Shown here in pieces: positions 25,990-36,157 of a DNA stretch of 64,000 nucleotides (position 1 is the first letter of the stretch; each line of letters begins with the position of its first letter). Where the stretch lies: positions 151,194,769-151,258,768 of the forward strand of contig OZ023265.1 in assembly GCA_964006375.1 (NCBI GenBank), in the 5' to 3' direction. The DNA comes from Tillus elongatus (Eukaryota > Arthropoda > Insecta > Coleoptera > Cleridae). The notes under the pieces were generated by a model that saw only the letters and a program-made list of their open reading frames with translations, was not told the origin of the DNA and made no database searches. Position numbers and translations under genes: made by a program.

Positions 25990-26212
25990 GTTTCTGGAAT
26001 TTTCCCTATTTTGTAGTTACTCACTGTACACGTGTTATTCGTATGTTCGTTATTGGTGTTAATTATTTGTGCGTTATTACCTTGTGTGGCTTTAATATCT
26101 TCAGGAATATTGCACTATACTGTAATCACTTTTAAATATACACTTTATTTGTTTGCTGTACGTTTGTGATTTCTTATTGGTTTGCGTGGACTGCAGTTTC
26201 GAACCGTCCCGT

Positions 26213-26740
26213 GTGGATAAAATCCACATACCTAGCTACAAATCAAACGTAGCTACACACATTCACGACACAAAACACCAAAAACCAGACATCACCCAAT
26301 TAAAACTAATGAAACATGTTAAAGACCACAAAAAAATGGAAATCTGGGAACAATACTACATTCAACAAACAAACAATAGAAAACAATTAATGCCAGAACA
26401 AATCCAAGTACAAACATTTAAACAAAACTTAATAAAGGCCATACAAATAGACAAATTATTAAACCACAGTGATCAAGACAGGATACCGATACACACGACA
26501 CAGTCCGAAGGCACAACCAATCAGAGAACAGGAAACCGACCACTAGAAGCTCACGGCGCATGCGCCACCTACAATCTCCGACGTAGACCAGACAGGAGCG
26601 ATAGCAGCCAGTAGCGTGCTGATGATGAACCGGGACGGTTCGAAACTGCAGTCCACGCAAACCAATAAGAAATCACAAACGTACAGCAAACAAATAAAGT
26701 GTATATTTAAAAGTGATTACAGTATAGTGCAATATTCCTA
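26213..26740 (+). repeat. Upstream pseudo-LTR of PLE copy B
   Basis: Direct repeat of the 3' end of copy B: it begins at codons for DKIHIPSYKSN in the GIY-YIG domain, runs through the stop (26612-26614), hammerhead and 3' UTR, then continues into the 5' UTR of copy B (AAAGATATTAAAGCCACAC). A duplicated 3' end in front of the body is the typical PLE tandem arrangement. At the one visible difference it agrees with copy A (codon for Leu in RPLEAHG), not with copy B (Pro). The apparent reading frame starting at 26153 is a chimera of reversed and direct repeat, not a gene. Confidence 0.85.
26614..26658 (+). ncRNA. Hammerhead ribozyme in PLE copy B upstream pseudo-LTR
   Basis: Identical fold to 23369-23413: GCGTG, CTGATGA, stem GAACC/GGTTC, GAAA, C-TGCA-G, TC, then CACGC. 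Predicted cleavage between 26653 and 26654, i.e. in front of copy B. It overlaps the stop codon by one base. Self-cleavage here would define the 5' end of the copy B transcript. Confidence 0.85.
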
Positions 26741-26852
26741 AAGATATTAAAGCCACACAAGGTAATAACGCACAAATAATTAACACCAATAACGAACATA
26801 CGAATAACACGTGTACAGTGAGTAACTACAAAATAGGGAAAATTCCAGAAAC

Positions 26853-29429
26853 ATGAATACAACACAAGATAATAACACACAAAATGGCCAACATGACAGC
26901 AATAACATACAGACAAACATCAAATTATTCAAAAATACTTACAGGAAAATATATTATAACAAAGCCAACATATACTTCAATAGAGAATGCCTAAGACACA
27001 AATTAACACCAAAATACGCTAAAATCACTGTTCATAACCATACCAATACGGCCAAATACACCCAAACACAAGCAGAAAAACTATACATCACGAACGAAAT
27101 CAAACATCAATACAGCAACATAACCACACTTACAAAAAAATTATATAGACTTCATCTTTTATTAGCAAACCAGATGAAATACGACACATGGACACAAACA
27201 TATAACAATATAATGCACAACATAAAAACCGATTATAAACACAAATTAGAGAAAATAAACAAAAAACTACACAACCTTAAAAAGAACAAACTAGATAATG
27301 TAAACATAACAACCACAACACACCACATTTTTCAGGATAGATTTATAAACATAACAGACACAAAATTCACAAAAGAAGAAAAAGAATTCATAGAAAACAA
27401 CATAAAAACCAACTTTTTAGATACAAAAAAATCTACAATAGAGAACATAATAGTGGACACACAACACGCAATAAACTCAATAAATAGCCCAAACTTAGAA
27501 CCACTGAAAAACCAACTAGCAACAGAAATAAACAGAATTATTGACAAGACTAAATCAAAAAACCGTACACATGAAAAAATGATCAAACAAATAAGAAACA
27601 AAGTCACATATAACAACATAACAATAGCAAAAACAGATAAAAGCGACGCACTAATAGCAATAAAAACACAGGAATATATAGAAAAAACAAACACTTTCAT
27701 CTCAACAAACAAATGCAAAAAACTGAACGAAAACCCAACGAAAAAATTCCAAAATCAAATATTAAACATCATAAAAAAACACAAGACAATATTCAACCAA
27801 AAAACAACACATTATTATAACAACAACCCTAAAGCACCACCAATGACAGGAATAATAAAAATACACAAAACGGGATACCCAATAAGACCACTCATCAACT
27901 TCAAAGATGCACCTTCATACAAAATAGCAAAGGAAATGGACCAAGTACTAAAACAAGAAATACAACTAGAAAACAAATTTAACATAAAAAACTCCATAGA
28001 ACTAGTGGATAAACTAGAAAATATAAACATAAACAAAAACACACGACTTGCCTCATTTGACATAACAAATATGTACACCAATATACCAATTAACGAAACT
28101 ACAAATATAATCGAAAATAAAATGCAAAATAACAACAAAAAACAACAAATTAGCGAAATATTAAACATTATATTAAAACAAAATTACTTTGAGTTCAACG
28201 GAGAATATTACATCCAAGAAGATGGACTACCAATGGGATCTCCACTATCAAGCATTATGGCAGAAATATACATACAACAGTTAGAAGATAAAATCAACAC
28301 CATCATAAAAGAGACAGACCCAAACATCAAATGGATAAGATACGTCGATGATATATTAATAATATACGACAATCAAAAAACCAACATAGACAATATCCTC
28401 GAAAAAATAAACCAAATTAACAGAAACATAAAATTTACAATAGAAAAAGAATCAAACAACACCATAAACTTCCTAGACTTAACACTTATCAGAAAAGAAA
28501 ACCAGATTGAATACAAAATATACAGAAAACCCACACAAACAGACATCACTATACCTAAACACTCACTACACCCACATACACACAAAATGGCCGCATACAG
28601 ATACTTAATAAACAGAATGCTAAATATACCACTTCATAACGACGAACGAGAAAAGGAGTACAACATCATAATACAAATAGCAGAAAGAAATGGATACAAC
28701 AAAAAAACAATAGAAAAGCTAGTAAAACAAATCAAAAACAAACAAATCAACAAAACCGAAAACAAAACACCGGAAACAAACACAAAATACACAACATTCA
28801 CTTATAACCACCACATCAAAAAAATAACACAAACACTCAAACAATATGACTTAAAAATGAGCTACAAAACCAATAACAAAATAATAAACAAAATAAATAA
28901 AAAACAAGAACACAACCCACATGAATTAAACGGAATATATCAAATAGAATGTAACACATGCAATAAAAAATATATAGGAATGACAAAGAAATCAATAGAA
29001 ACAAGATTCAAAGAACATATAACAGCATTGGATAAAATCCACATACCTAGCTACAAATCAAACGTAGCTACACACATTCACGACACAAAACACCAAAAAC
29101 CAGACATCACCCAATTAAAACTAATGAAACATGTTAAAGACCACAAAAAAATGGAAATCTGGGAACAATACTACATTCAACAAACAAACAATAGAAAACA
29201 ATTAATGCCAGAACAAATCCAAGTACAAACATTTAAACAAAACTTAATAAAGGCCATACAAATAGACAAATTATTAAACCACAGTGATCAAGACAGGATA
29301 CCGATACACACGACACAGTCCGAAGGCACAACCAATCAGAGAACAGGAAACCGACCACCAGAAGCTCACGGCGCATGCGCCACCTACAATCTCCGACGTA
29401 GACCAGACAGGAGCGATAGCAGCCAGTAG
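26853..29429 (+). CDS. Penelope-like retroelement RT-GIY-YIG polyprotein, copy B
   Basis: Intact 858-codon ORF nearly identical to copy A on the opposite strand. Motifs by position: RT motif A Asp at codon 403 (28059-28061), GLPMGSPLSS from 28224, YVDD from 28341, GIYQIECN from 28932, YIG from 28971, EIWEQYY from 29154. Codon use is strongly A-rich on the sense strand (many AAA, ATA, ACA), unlike the MAGUK exon. The protein is long on N-terminal linker, as in GIY-YIG-bearing PLEs. The ATG at 26853 follows AATTCCAGAAAC; no upstream in-frame ATG was seen. The ORF being intact on both strands of the inverted pair argues for recent insertion. Confidence 0.93.
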   Translation: MNTTQDNNTQNGQHDSNNIQTNIKLFKNTYRKIYYNKANIYFNRECLRHKLTPKYAKITVHNHTNTAKYTQTQAEKLYITNEIKHQYSNITTLTKKLYRLHLLLANQMKYDTWTQTYNNIMHNIKTDYKHKLEKINKKLHNLKKNKLDNVNITTTTHHIFQDRFINITDTKFTKEEKEFIENNIKTNFLDTKKSTIENIIVDTQHAINSINSPNLEPLKNQLATEINRIIDKTKSKNRTHEKMIKQIRNKVTYNNITIAKTDKSDALIAIKTQEYIEKTNTFISTNKCKKLNENPTKKFQNQILNIIKKHKTIFNQKTTHYYNNNPKAPPMTGIIKIHKTGYPIRPLINFKDAPSYKIAKEMDQVLKQEIQLENKFNIKNSIELVDKLENININKNTRLASFDITNMYTNIPINETTNIIENKMQNNNKKQQISEILNIILKQNYFEFNGEYYIQEDGLPMGSPLSSIMAEIYIQQLEDKINTIIKETDPNIKWIRYVDDILIIYDNQKTNIDNILEKINQINRNIKFTIEKESNNTINFLDLTLIRKENQIEYKIYRKPTQTDITIPKHSLHPHTHKMAAYRYLINRMLNIPLHNDEREKEYNIIIQIAERNGYNKKTIEKLVKQIKNKQINKTENKTPETNTKYTTFTYNHHIKKITQTLKQYDLKMSYKTNNKIINKINKKQEHNPHELNGIYQIECNTCNKKYIGMTKKSIETRFKEHITALDKIHIPSYKSNVATHIHDTKHQKPDITQLKLMKHVKDHKKMEIWEQYYIQQTNNRKQLMPEQIQVQTFKQNLIKAIQIDKLLNHSDQDRIPIHTTQSEGTTNQRTGNRPPEAHGACATYNLRRRPDRSDSSQ

Positions 29430-29473
29430 CGTGCTGATGATGAACCGGGACGGTTCGAAACTGCAGTCCACGC
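29429..29473 (+). ncRNA. Hammerhead ribozyme, PLE copy B 3' end
   Basis: Third copy of the same ribozyme, straight after the ORF stop. Predicted cleavage between 29468 and 29469. Stems identical to the other two copies. Confidence 0.85.
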
Positions 29474-29512
29474 AAACCAATAAGAAATCACAAACGTACA
29501 GCAAACAAATAA

Positions 29513-29513
29513 A

Positions 29514-29575
<62 letters not shown>
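29513..29575. repeat. (AT)n microsatellite, right half of split core
   Basis: TA run fused to the 3' end of PLE copy B and followed by AAACAGATAAAATTAGTGATT, the Helentron 5' hairpin. Confidence 0.95.
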
Positions 29576-29579
<4 letters not shown>

Positions 29580-29628
29580 AGATAAAATTAGTGATTTTTT
29601 TTAAAGAAAATTCACTAATAACCAAAAT

Positions 29629-29700
29629 CTGGACGCAGCAAGTGCGTCATAGTAGCGAATTTGCAAAATTTTTGCTATAAATAACGTTACCTAGTTTGAC
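29629..29700 (-). mobile_element. Helentron-like 3' terminal fragment
   Basis: CTGGACGCAGCAAGTGCGTC...GTAGCGAATTTG directly follows the 5' end of the preceding copy in the same orientation, a head-to-tail arrangement. The remainder is lost. Confidence 0.55.
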
Positions 29701-30099
29701 TTCTAAGCATATCATTGAACGTATTTAAACTTATTTATGCTAAATTTAGGTAGTTGATTTGAATCAACAATTCACCCCAATATGAAAATCACTGTAATCG
29801 TGTGACATTTCCGTAGGGCTGGGAACAGATAACGTCTAAATCATTTAATATATCTGTCTTTGCTTAATCTATTTAACTATTTAGCTTTATACTACATATT
29901 AAGGCCCTTTTCTAACAACAATGAATATAATTCGCGGAATTTTCCAACTCAAGTTAAACTTTATTCCGGAAAAACTTAGATTACAATTTTTTAACAGAAC
30001 TGGATTGCGGCATATGGCACCCGTAGGTTAGTGGCAATATACGAGTTCAATTTCGTAAAGATCGATTGACGAGTTTCCAAAATATAGCATTTTCCAGAG
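29701..30099. other. No recognisable feature
   Basis: AT-rich, no gene recognised. Confidence 0.4.
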
Positions 30100-30640
30100 C
30101 AAAATTTGTGTAATTTTCCACAGGTCGGATTTCATAACTGCGAGGGTGTGTTCGTATATTGTGGATACGTCTATTCGTTTGTCCCATATAAGTCCGGGGA
30201 CAGTCGGATCAAGGAATTTGGTAAACTCCGTGGGATTGATTTGGAATTGTATCCTTGGATGTTTTTATTAGATTTGGCAGTTGTGCTCTATTGTGAATAT
30301 GGTTTTGATATTATGGGTTATAAAAATAGGCTGATTTTATCGGTGATATCTTTAATGCAGGGTAGGAAGACATTGTGTTGCTACGAGGACTCTGTCTGAT
30401 CTTGTTGAGGTGTAGTAGCTGGTTGTTGTGCGTTTCTGATATTTCGTAGTATGTGTTTTTTGTCGTATCCCTTTTCATGCAATGTTTGTTTTAAGAAGTT
30501 TAATTTCGTTTGTTTATTGTTGTCCTCCGTTAGTCTGAGAGATCGTGTTACTAGTGTTCGAACTACGGAATTTAGTTATGATGGATGATGGTCAGATTGG
30601 ACGTTAAGGTATCGATTAGTGTGGGTTGGTTTTCTATATC
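30100..30640 (-). pseudogene. PLE RT C-terminal fragment (minus strand)
   Basis: On the minus strand the conceptual translation contains YRKPTHTNRYLNVQSDHHPS followed, after a stop, by SVVRTLVTRSLRLTEDNNKQ and FLKQTLHEKGYDKKHI, then LPCIKDITDKIS. This is the post-palm region of Penelope-type RTs. Stops and frame changes are present. It abuts an oppositely oriented PLE fragment at about 30640. Confidence 0.65.
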
Positions 30641-31140
30641 CTATGCCAAAAACGCAACCCATTTTATTGATCTTCTTCAAAACAGCACCATTTCTCAAAA
30701 CGACATCCTAGTTAGCTTGAATATTGTTTCTTGGTTCACTAATATACCTCTATATGAAATACTTAACATTAAAAAAAAATTAACACAATATTCCACACGA
30801 TATCCTAGCTCTTCTGGAACATTGCACATCTAACACTTATTTCCTTTTCCAAAACAAATTATGCAAACAAGTTCTAGGTACTCCAATGGGCTTATCACCC
30901 TCTCCTGCATTCGCTAACAGTTTCATGGAAAATTTTGAGCCGCAAGCCCTCGATTCATCGCAAGTAAAACCAACCTGCTGGTTAAGATAGGTTGACGACA
31001 TTTTCGCAGTCTGGCCACACAGCAAAGAATCTCTGGACGAATTCCTTTCTTACCTAAATAACATCAACCCCCAAATCCAGTTCACCATTGAAATGGAAAA
31101 TAATTTCTCTTTGTCTTTCTTAGATGTACGTATCACTAAA
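30641..31140 (+). pseudogene. PLE RT palm-domain fragment (plus strand)
   Basis: Contains ATHFIDLLQNSTISQNDILV with motif A-like LVSLNIVSWFTNIPL (the catalytic Asp is replaced by Asn), then in other frames GTPMGLSPSPAFANSFMENFE (motif B), R*VDDIFAVWPHSKESLDEF (motif C with a stop in the Tyr position) and IQFTIEMENNFSLSFLDVRI. Typical Penelope RT, a different family from copies A/B. It is cut at 31145 by a Helentron-like module. Confidence 0.75.
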
Positions 31141-31144
31141 AAGT

Positions 31145-31446
31145 CTGGACACAGCAAGTGCGTTATGGTAGTCAATTTTCATAAAAATGTTTTATATGAA
31201 TTTTACAGAAAGCCAGCATGAAATTTGGTTACCAGAATAACCTATATAGTAGAAACAATGTACCATATTTCATTAAAATAACTTTGTTATTTGAAAATGT
31301 AAAAAATGTTTTGAAAACAAACTCAAAATGTTCCCGAAAAAACTGGTTCCCAGCTAAGGAACATTAACTTAATAGCAAATTGAGATATTGAAATTTGATC
31401 CATATAATGAAAAGATCGCTACCATAACGTACTTGCTGCATCCTGA
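31145..31446 (-). mobile_element. Stand-alone Helentron-like 3' module
   Basis: About 300 bp from CTGGACACAGCAAGTGCG to TACTTGCTGCATCC, with inverted ends (GTTATGGTAGTCAATTTTCA versus the inverse). It contains only the palindromic 3' module, without the (AT)n core or 5' hairpin, suggesting it can move or persist by itself. Confidence 0.55.
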
Positions 31447-31607
31447 GTTTCTTTTCTTACAAACTGTGATTATGTGACATGATAATCAAATCAAGTTTAT
31501 GAATATTGACGCCCTCTAAATGTCTGCGAACGTCTTCTCTACTTTTTAAGTTTGCGTATCCCCAATGCTACTTCAGGGCTCCCCTTAATTATTATACTGG
31601 TCTTGTG

Positions 31608-31695
<88 letters not shown>

Positions 31696-31825
31696 ATATA
31701 AAAATGAAAAAGATTAAATTTAGTGCTACGTTCTATATTTTTTGAAAAAGACAATATAGGCCGACGAAGTGGAATGTAACTTCAAACGCATTAAACTGAC
31801 GTATAGAAACTTTTTGATAGAGGAT
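31447..31825. repeat. Unassigned sequence with (AT)n (31611-31693)
   Basis: An 80-bp TA run flanked by sequence not matching the Helentron-like family. No gene recognised. Confidence 0.6.
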
Positions 31826-31835
31826 GACTTTGTTT

Positions 31836-32588
31836 GTTTGTTTTGTTGTTGTTTTTTTTTGATACATGAGGGAGAGATGCCTCATGCAGACCTCAATTAC
31901 GTCACCGTAGTGCCGTGGGATATCTAGGTATTGTGAGACTCGTATTCTTAGTACACCTACTCACTAAAACTCCCTCCCTAAGAGTACCGGACCTTAGTCC
32001 GTACCTCCGTCGGAAAGAATACACACAATGACTTTTGGGGTTTGAATGTTTCCATTCTGATTTTGCCGCGGGGCGTTAGCGGGTATGTATAAGCTTTGGA
32101 CGCTTACGGTTATATGGAAGTTGCTCATCGTAGTCGGTGGCACTACGGAGAAGAGCATTTGGGTGAGAAGCGGCTTTAGCAAACTGAGTTGTGGATAGTT
32201 GAGTTATAAACGCAAGTATCGAAGGGATTTCCAGATCAGAATGAATCTGACTGTTTCTGACAAACCATGGCGCTCCGGTAACCATTCTCCGAATTTTATT
32301 CTGGATGATTTGAAGGGTCTTGATGTCTGTTGCGGCCGCGGCGGCCCATGCAGGGGATGCATATGTCAAGGCTGGCCAGATGACGACTTTGTACATGAGA
32401 AATTTATTGTTCATGGACAATTTGGAATTTCTATTTAGAAGTGGGAACAGCTTCGAGATGAACATCGAGGCTTTCTGTCGGGCGTGTTCGACATGGGGGC
32501 GCCATGTTAAGTGTTTGTCGAGGAAAACCCCGAGGTATTTGTCGGAATCTTGCCAGGGAATTAGACGGTTGTCTAATGATACGTGTTC
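31836..32588 (-). pseudogene. 5'-truncated Jockey-like LINE with target-site duplication
   Basis: Minus-strand copy of a non-LTR element: conceptual protein from MFISKLFPLLNRNSKLS through LTYASPAWAAAAATDIKTL and MVTGAPWFVRNSQIHSDLEI to the C terminus, i.e. the region after the RT domain. The poly(A) tail is the T-rich tract at 31836-31860. A 10-bp direct repeat GACTTTGTTT flanks it (31826-31835 and 32589-32598), the expected target duplication. Same family as 52689-53786. Confidence 0.85.
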
Positions 32589-32598
32589 GACTTTGTTT

Positions 32599-33640
32599 TA
32601 AGTGTGTAGTTGGACTTATATAACGTTACTCACCACGTAACGTTATAAGAGGGGGCGGGGCATATGCGCAATATCATATCTCTTATAAGTCATTATATCA
32701 TGTATCGCATTAGCGCCATCTTATTCTTGACTAAAAAATATATTATCTCAAGAGCTGCAGTAATTACATATATAGACACCTTTTCTCTGGATTTTCAAGT
32801 GCTTGTTGTTTTCTCTCCAACTGGTTTCGCCTTTAACGGCATCGTCAAACAAAACTTGTGGCAGATGAAAACGAGAACTTGTGAAGACGGAGATAGAATT
32901 TATATATCTGTATCACATAAGCATGAAACGGTTTTACTAAGTAAATACTACAATAACTAAAGAAGCTTAAATAAACACAAAATGTTGCATATAGAGGCTG
33001 TGTAGAAATAGGTCACCTATAAACGTACAGGTAAAATTCCAACATTCCAACCGGCGAATGTTTATAAACCTGGAATCCTAACTAATCTAGTTAACACCGC
33101 TCATAAATGCGTATATTCTTTGAGCTTGACATTTAAAAATCCTTTGTTATTATTAACACAAAAGTGTCTAGCATACTGCTTAACAAAGGAGTACATGTCT
33201 ATACAACAAAACAAAAAGATTTATCTTATCTGTAAAAGCCCTAATTGTAAACACTAAAAGTCCCTCAGAGTACCTACATATACAAGCATAATAAAAGTTA
33301 GTAGATAAAAGGCGAAAAGATAATGAACATTCAGACACCATGGAGACTAACTCATGCTGATTAACGTATATACAGACAAACAACGGCTCTCACAAAAAAT
33401 TGTCAGAATCTACATTCAACATTAAAAGGTAATTTTTAGACACAAAAATGTTATTAAAATATGTGTTCATTTAGTAGCAATAAAGTAATACTTGAAAATA
33501 ATTAAAAAGTGAGAGCCAAAATTATTTCGGTAACAAAATGAAGAAGTTAACTTGAACATCCGGTATATCTAGTTGTAGATTTTAAAATTGTGTATATACT
33601 TTGGTTCTGTATTAGTAAAGGTATAACAAAACAATTCTAA
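32599..33640. other. Unassigned, with a weak hammerhead-like motif
   Basis: AT-rich. Near 32641-32665 there is a GC-rich patch (GAGGGGGCGGGGC). A minus-strand motif at 32855-32812 reads TTTGACGATGCCG...GGCGAAACCAGTTGG, resembling a hammerhead core with changes (CUGAUGA to UUGACGA). No coding sequence recognised. Confidence 0.35.
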
Positions 33641-33818
33641 TTCATTGATTGTTGTTGCCCTTACTTGGTGAAACTTGTCCATATTACATACAGCCTTGGA
33701 GACTACTTCTCTGGCTTCACTGTTGGTTTTCGTTGGTGAAGGACGTAGCCAACGCGTAAGCTAACTGGAGCAAGTGGCCCTTACGAATTCTGGATGTTCT
33801 AGGATGTTCTTCAACGTT

Positions 33819-33861
33819 TCTGTGACTATAGTTTCGCTGCTTGACAGCATTCTCAGACAGA
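33819..33861 (-). ncRNA. Hammerhead-like motif, second PLE family
   Basis: Minus strand: helix I TCTGT/ACAGA, core CTGAGAA (CTGANGA expected; one deviation), stem GCTG/CAGC, GAAA, C-TATA-G, TC, then ACAGA. Helix I and the GAAAC...GTC part are perfect, but the deviation in the first core strand may reduce activity. Confidence 0.5.
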
Positions 33862-34174
33862 TTAAAATTGAATTAGTACGAAATCATGACAACTACAAAT
33901 AAACATCTGTTGCTATGTTATGTTTTGATCAAAAAAATTATTAAATTGAAAATAAAAATGAAACACAGATGACAGATGAGGCTTTCAAAATGTCTACGTG
34001 ATGTATGTCAATATTTAACATAAAAATAGAACTAGCCTATAATAACTATGATAACAGTTACAACAATGAAATAACTGAACAATAACAGTATAAAAGCAGT
34101 CTCTATACAACGAAAATATCAACATACATCAACTCATTATCTTATTACAACTTTTTTGAAAGAATAGTTAAATT

Positions 34175-35311
34175 TATTTTCTTTGACTTATTTAATTAGA
34201 AAGAAGAATATCCAAGAAAGGGGAATTCATTAAATCAGTTTGCTCGTTTAAAACACCGTAGCTATTGTCTTGTGTGTGCTTTTTGACTTCCAAAGCTTCA
34301 GAAAAGTCTAGTTTATGCTTGTCATTATAAAAATGTTGTGGTTGTATGCGGTTATTTACTGTAGGTCTGTGTTCGGTATCAATAATATGTTGTGCAAATG
34401 TCAGCGTGGTTATTTATAAATGCAAAAATATGTTCTTTGTATCGGGTGTTAAAATTTCTAGAAGTTTGACCTATGTAGATTGCGTTACAATGTGTACAAG
34501 CTAATTTATAAACTCCAGCTTTTGTCAGGAAACAAGATTTTTCTTTAGCGTGAAATAGTAAATCACGCGTCGTGTTGTAAGATTTAAAAGCTACTTTTGT
34601 ATTTGTACAGGTATTTAAAATTTTTGAAATGTTTTCTGAAATGGTTTCAAAATAAGTTATCGAAACGTATCTGTTGTCTTCTTTGTCTCTAATATTTGGA
34701 TAAATTAAATTAATCGCTAATTTGTATTATTTTCTCTCGATCATTTTATCTATTATTTTAACAGAGTAGCCATTATTAAAAGCTGTTTGCTTAATTATTG
34801 AAATTCCTTTTTCAAAATTGTTTTGTAACATAGGTATTGAAAATGCACGATGTATCATAGAATGGTAGGCCGACAGCTTTTGTGAAAAAGGGTGACATGA
34901 ATCGTATAGTATGGTTGTGTCAGTGTAAGTTGATTTCCTATATATTGAAAAGTCAAATGAATTATTTTCTAACTTTCTAATTGTTAAGTCTACAAAATTT
35001 ATACAACTGTTAGCTTCTTCTTCCAAAGTAAACTTAACATTTGTGTGACAGTTATTAATAAAATTCAAAAATTCATTTAATTCTGTATGACTACCTTGAA
35101 AACATGCTAAAATATAATCTACGTATCTGTACCAAAAGACAATATTATGCGAATGTTCTGATGTTAAAATTTGGTTTTTTAAGTTTTCCATAAATATTTT
35201 GGCTAATAAAGGTGACAATGGACTACCCATAGGTAGACCTTCATTTTGCATATAAATTTTATTATTAAATTTAAAATAGTTTTGTTTTATACATTCGTTA
35301 AAAAGATTCAT
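34175..35311 (-). pseudogene. PLE RT/GIY-YIG pseudogene, second family
   Basis: The longest open part (35311-34727) starts within the RT and has motif B GLPMGSPLSPLLAKIFMENL and motif C WYRYVDYILAC, where the second catalytic Asp is Tyr, so the RT is dead. It then has CINFVDLTIRK and IYRKSTYTD. Further 3' in other frames is a GIY-YIG remnant: AGVYKLACTHCNAIYIGQTS and NFNTRYKEHIFAF (about 34530-34430), followed by stops. N-terminal motif A is missing or beyond 35311. Clearly diverged from the 858-residue family. Confidence 0.8.
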
Positions 35312-35354
35312 TATTTCTTGTCTTTTTATGACATTTACGTTATAAATGTTTTTA

Positions 35355-35397
35355 TCTGTCTGAGAATGCTGTCAAGCATTGAAACTATAGTCACAGA
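35355..35397 (+). ncRNA. Hammerhead-like motif, inverted arm of second PLE family
   Basis: Plus strand counterpart of 33819-33861: TCTGT, CTGAGAA, hairpin AATGC...GCATT, GAAAC-TATA-GTC, ACAGA. Stem II has drifted relative to the other arm but still pairs. Confidence 0.45.
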
Positions 35398-35582
35398 AAC
35401 GTTGAAGAACATCCTAGAACATCCAGAATTCGTAAGGGCCACTTACTCCAGTTAGCTTACGCGCTGGCTACGTCCTTCACCTACAAAAATGAAAACCAAC
35501 AGTGAAGCCAGATAAGTAGTCTCCAAGTCTGTATGTAGTATGGACAAGTTTCACCAAGTAAGGGCAACAACAATCAATGAAT

Positions 35583-36157
<575 letters not shown>

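Larger units (their letters stand above)
23284..26211 (-). mobile_element. Penelope-like element, copy A (intact ORF)
   Basis: Full-length minus-strand PLE. Its 3' part includes the hammerhead motif (23413-23369) and a tail ending ...CAATATTCCTAAAG next to (AT)n. Its 5' side (26105-26211) begins with a truncated copy of its own 3' terminal sequence, ending in the hammerhead stem II strand, so the element is preceded by a partial pseudo-LTR as is usual for PLEs. It abuts copy B head to head at about 26211/26213. Confidence 0.85.
26741..29512 (+). mobile_element. Penelope-like element, copy B (intact ORF)
   Basis: Plus-strand body of copy B following its pseudo-LTR. A 5' UTR of about 110 bp, the 858-codon ORF, the hammerhead and a 3' tail end in CAAATAAAG directly fused to (TA)n. 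Relative to copy A the 3' tail lacks the last ~45 bp (TGTATATTTTAAAGTG...), so the 3' end is slightly truncated or joined within the microsatellite. Confidence 0.85.
22331..29619 (-). mobile_element. Helentron-like repeat whose (AT)n core is split by two PLEs
   Basis: Minus orientation. The 3' terminus (CTGGATGCAGCAAGTGCG) is at 22331 and the body runs to about 23200 (GGCCCATTATTTTTTGAGTT then GTGATACC). An (AT)n tract spans 23205-23283. The 5' hairpin (TTAGTGATTT ... AAAATTCACTAA) is at about 29588-29619, preceded by (AT)n at 29513-29575. The sequence between the two (AT)n tracts is the PLE pair. The usual block between (AT)n and 5' hairpin is missing here. Another 3' terminus begins 10 bp further (29629). 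Confidence 0.65.
33641..35582 (-). mobile_element. Second Penelope-like family with inverted terminal repeats
   Basis: Ends are inverted copies of ~220 bp: 33641-33861 and 35355-35582 (outer sequence ATTCATTGATTGTTGTTGCC and its complement). A minus-strand PLE pseudogene lies between. Each arm carries a hammerhead-like motif at its inner edge, in convergent orientation. Inverted terminal repeats are known in the Penelope group besides direct ones. The right end directly abuts a Helentron-like body. Confidence 0.75.

Noticed and set aside
26153..26614. 153-codon frame as a separate gene
   Set aside because: It is a chimera of reversed copy A terminal sequence and the pseudo-LTR of copy B; only the repeat is meaningful.
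23413..29504. Valine/serine/cysteine-rich frames opposite the PLE genes
   Set aside because: Antisense shadows of the A-rich PLE ORFs; they recur symmetrically on both copies and have no independent signal.
32812..32855. Minus-strand TTTGACGATGCCG...GGCGAAACC as a hammerhead
   Set aside because: The core has substitutions in the CTGATGA strand and the segment after GAAAC lacks a clear cleavage triplet and helix I; mentioned only as a weak motif.
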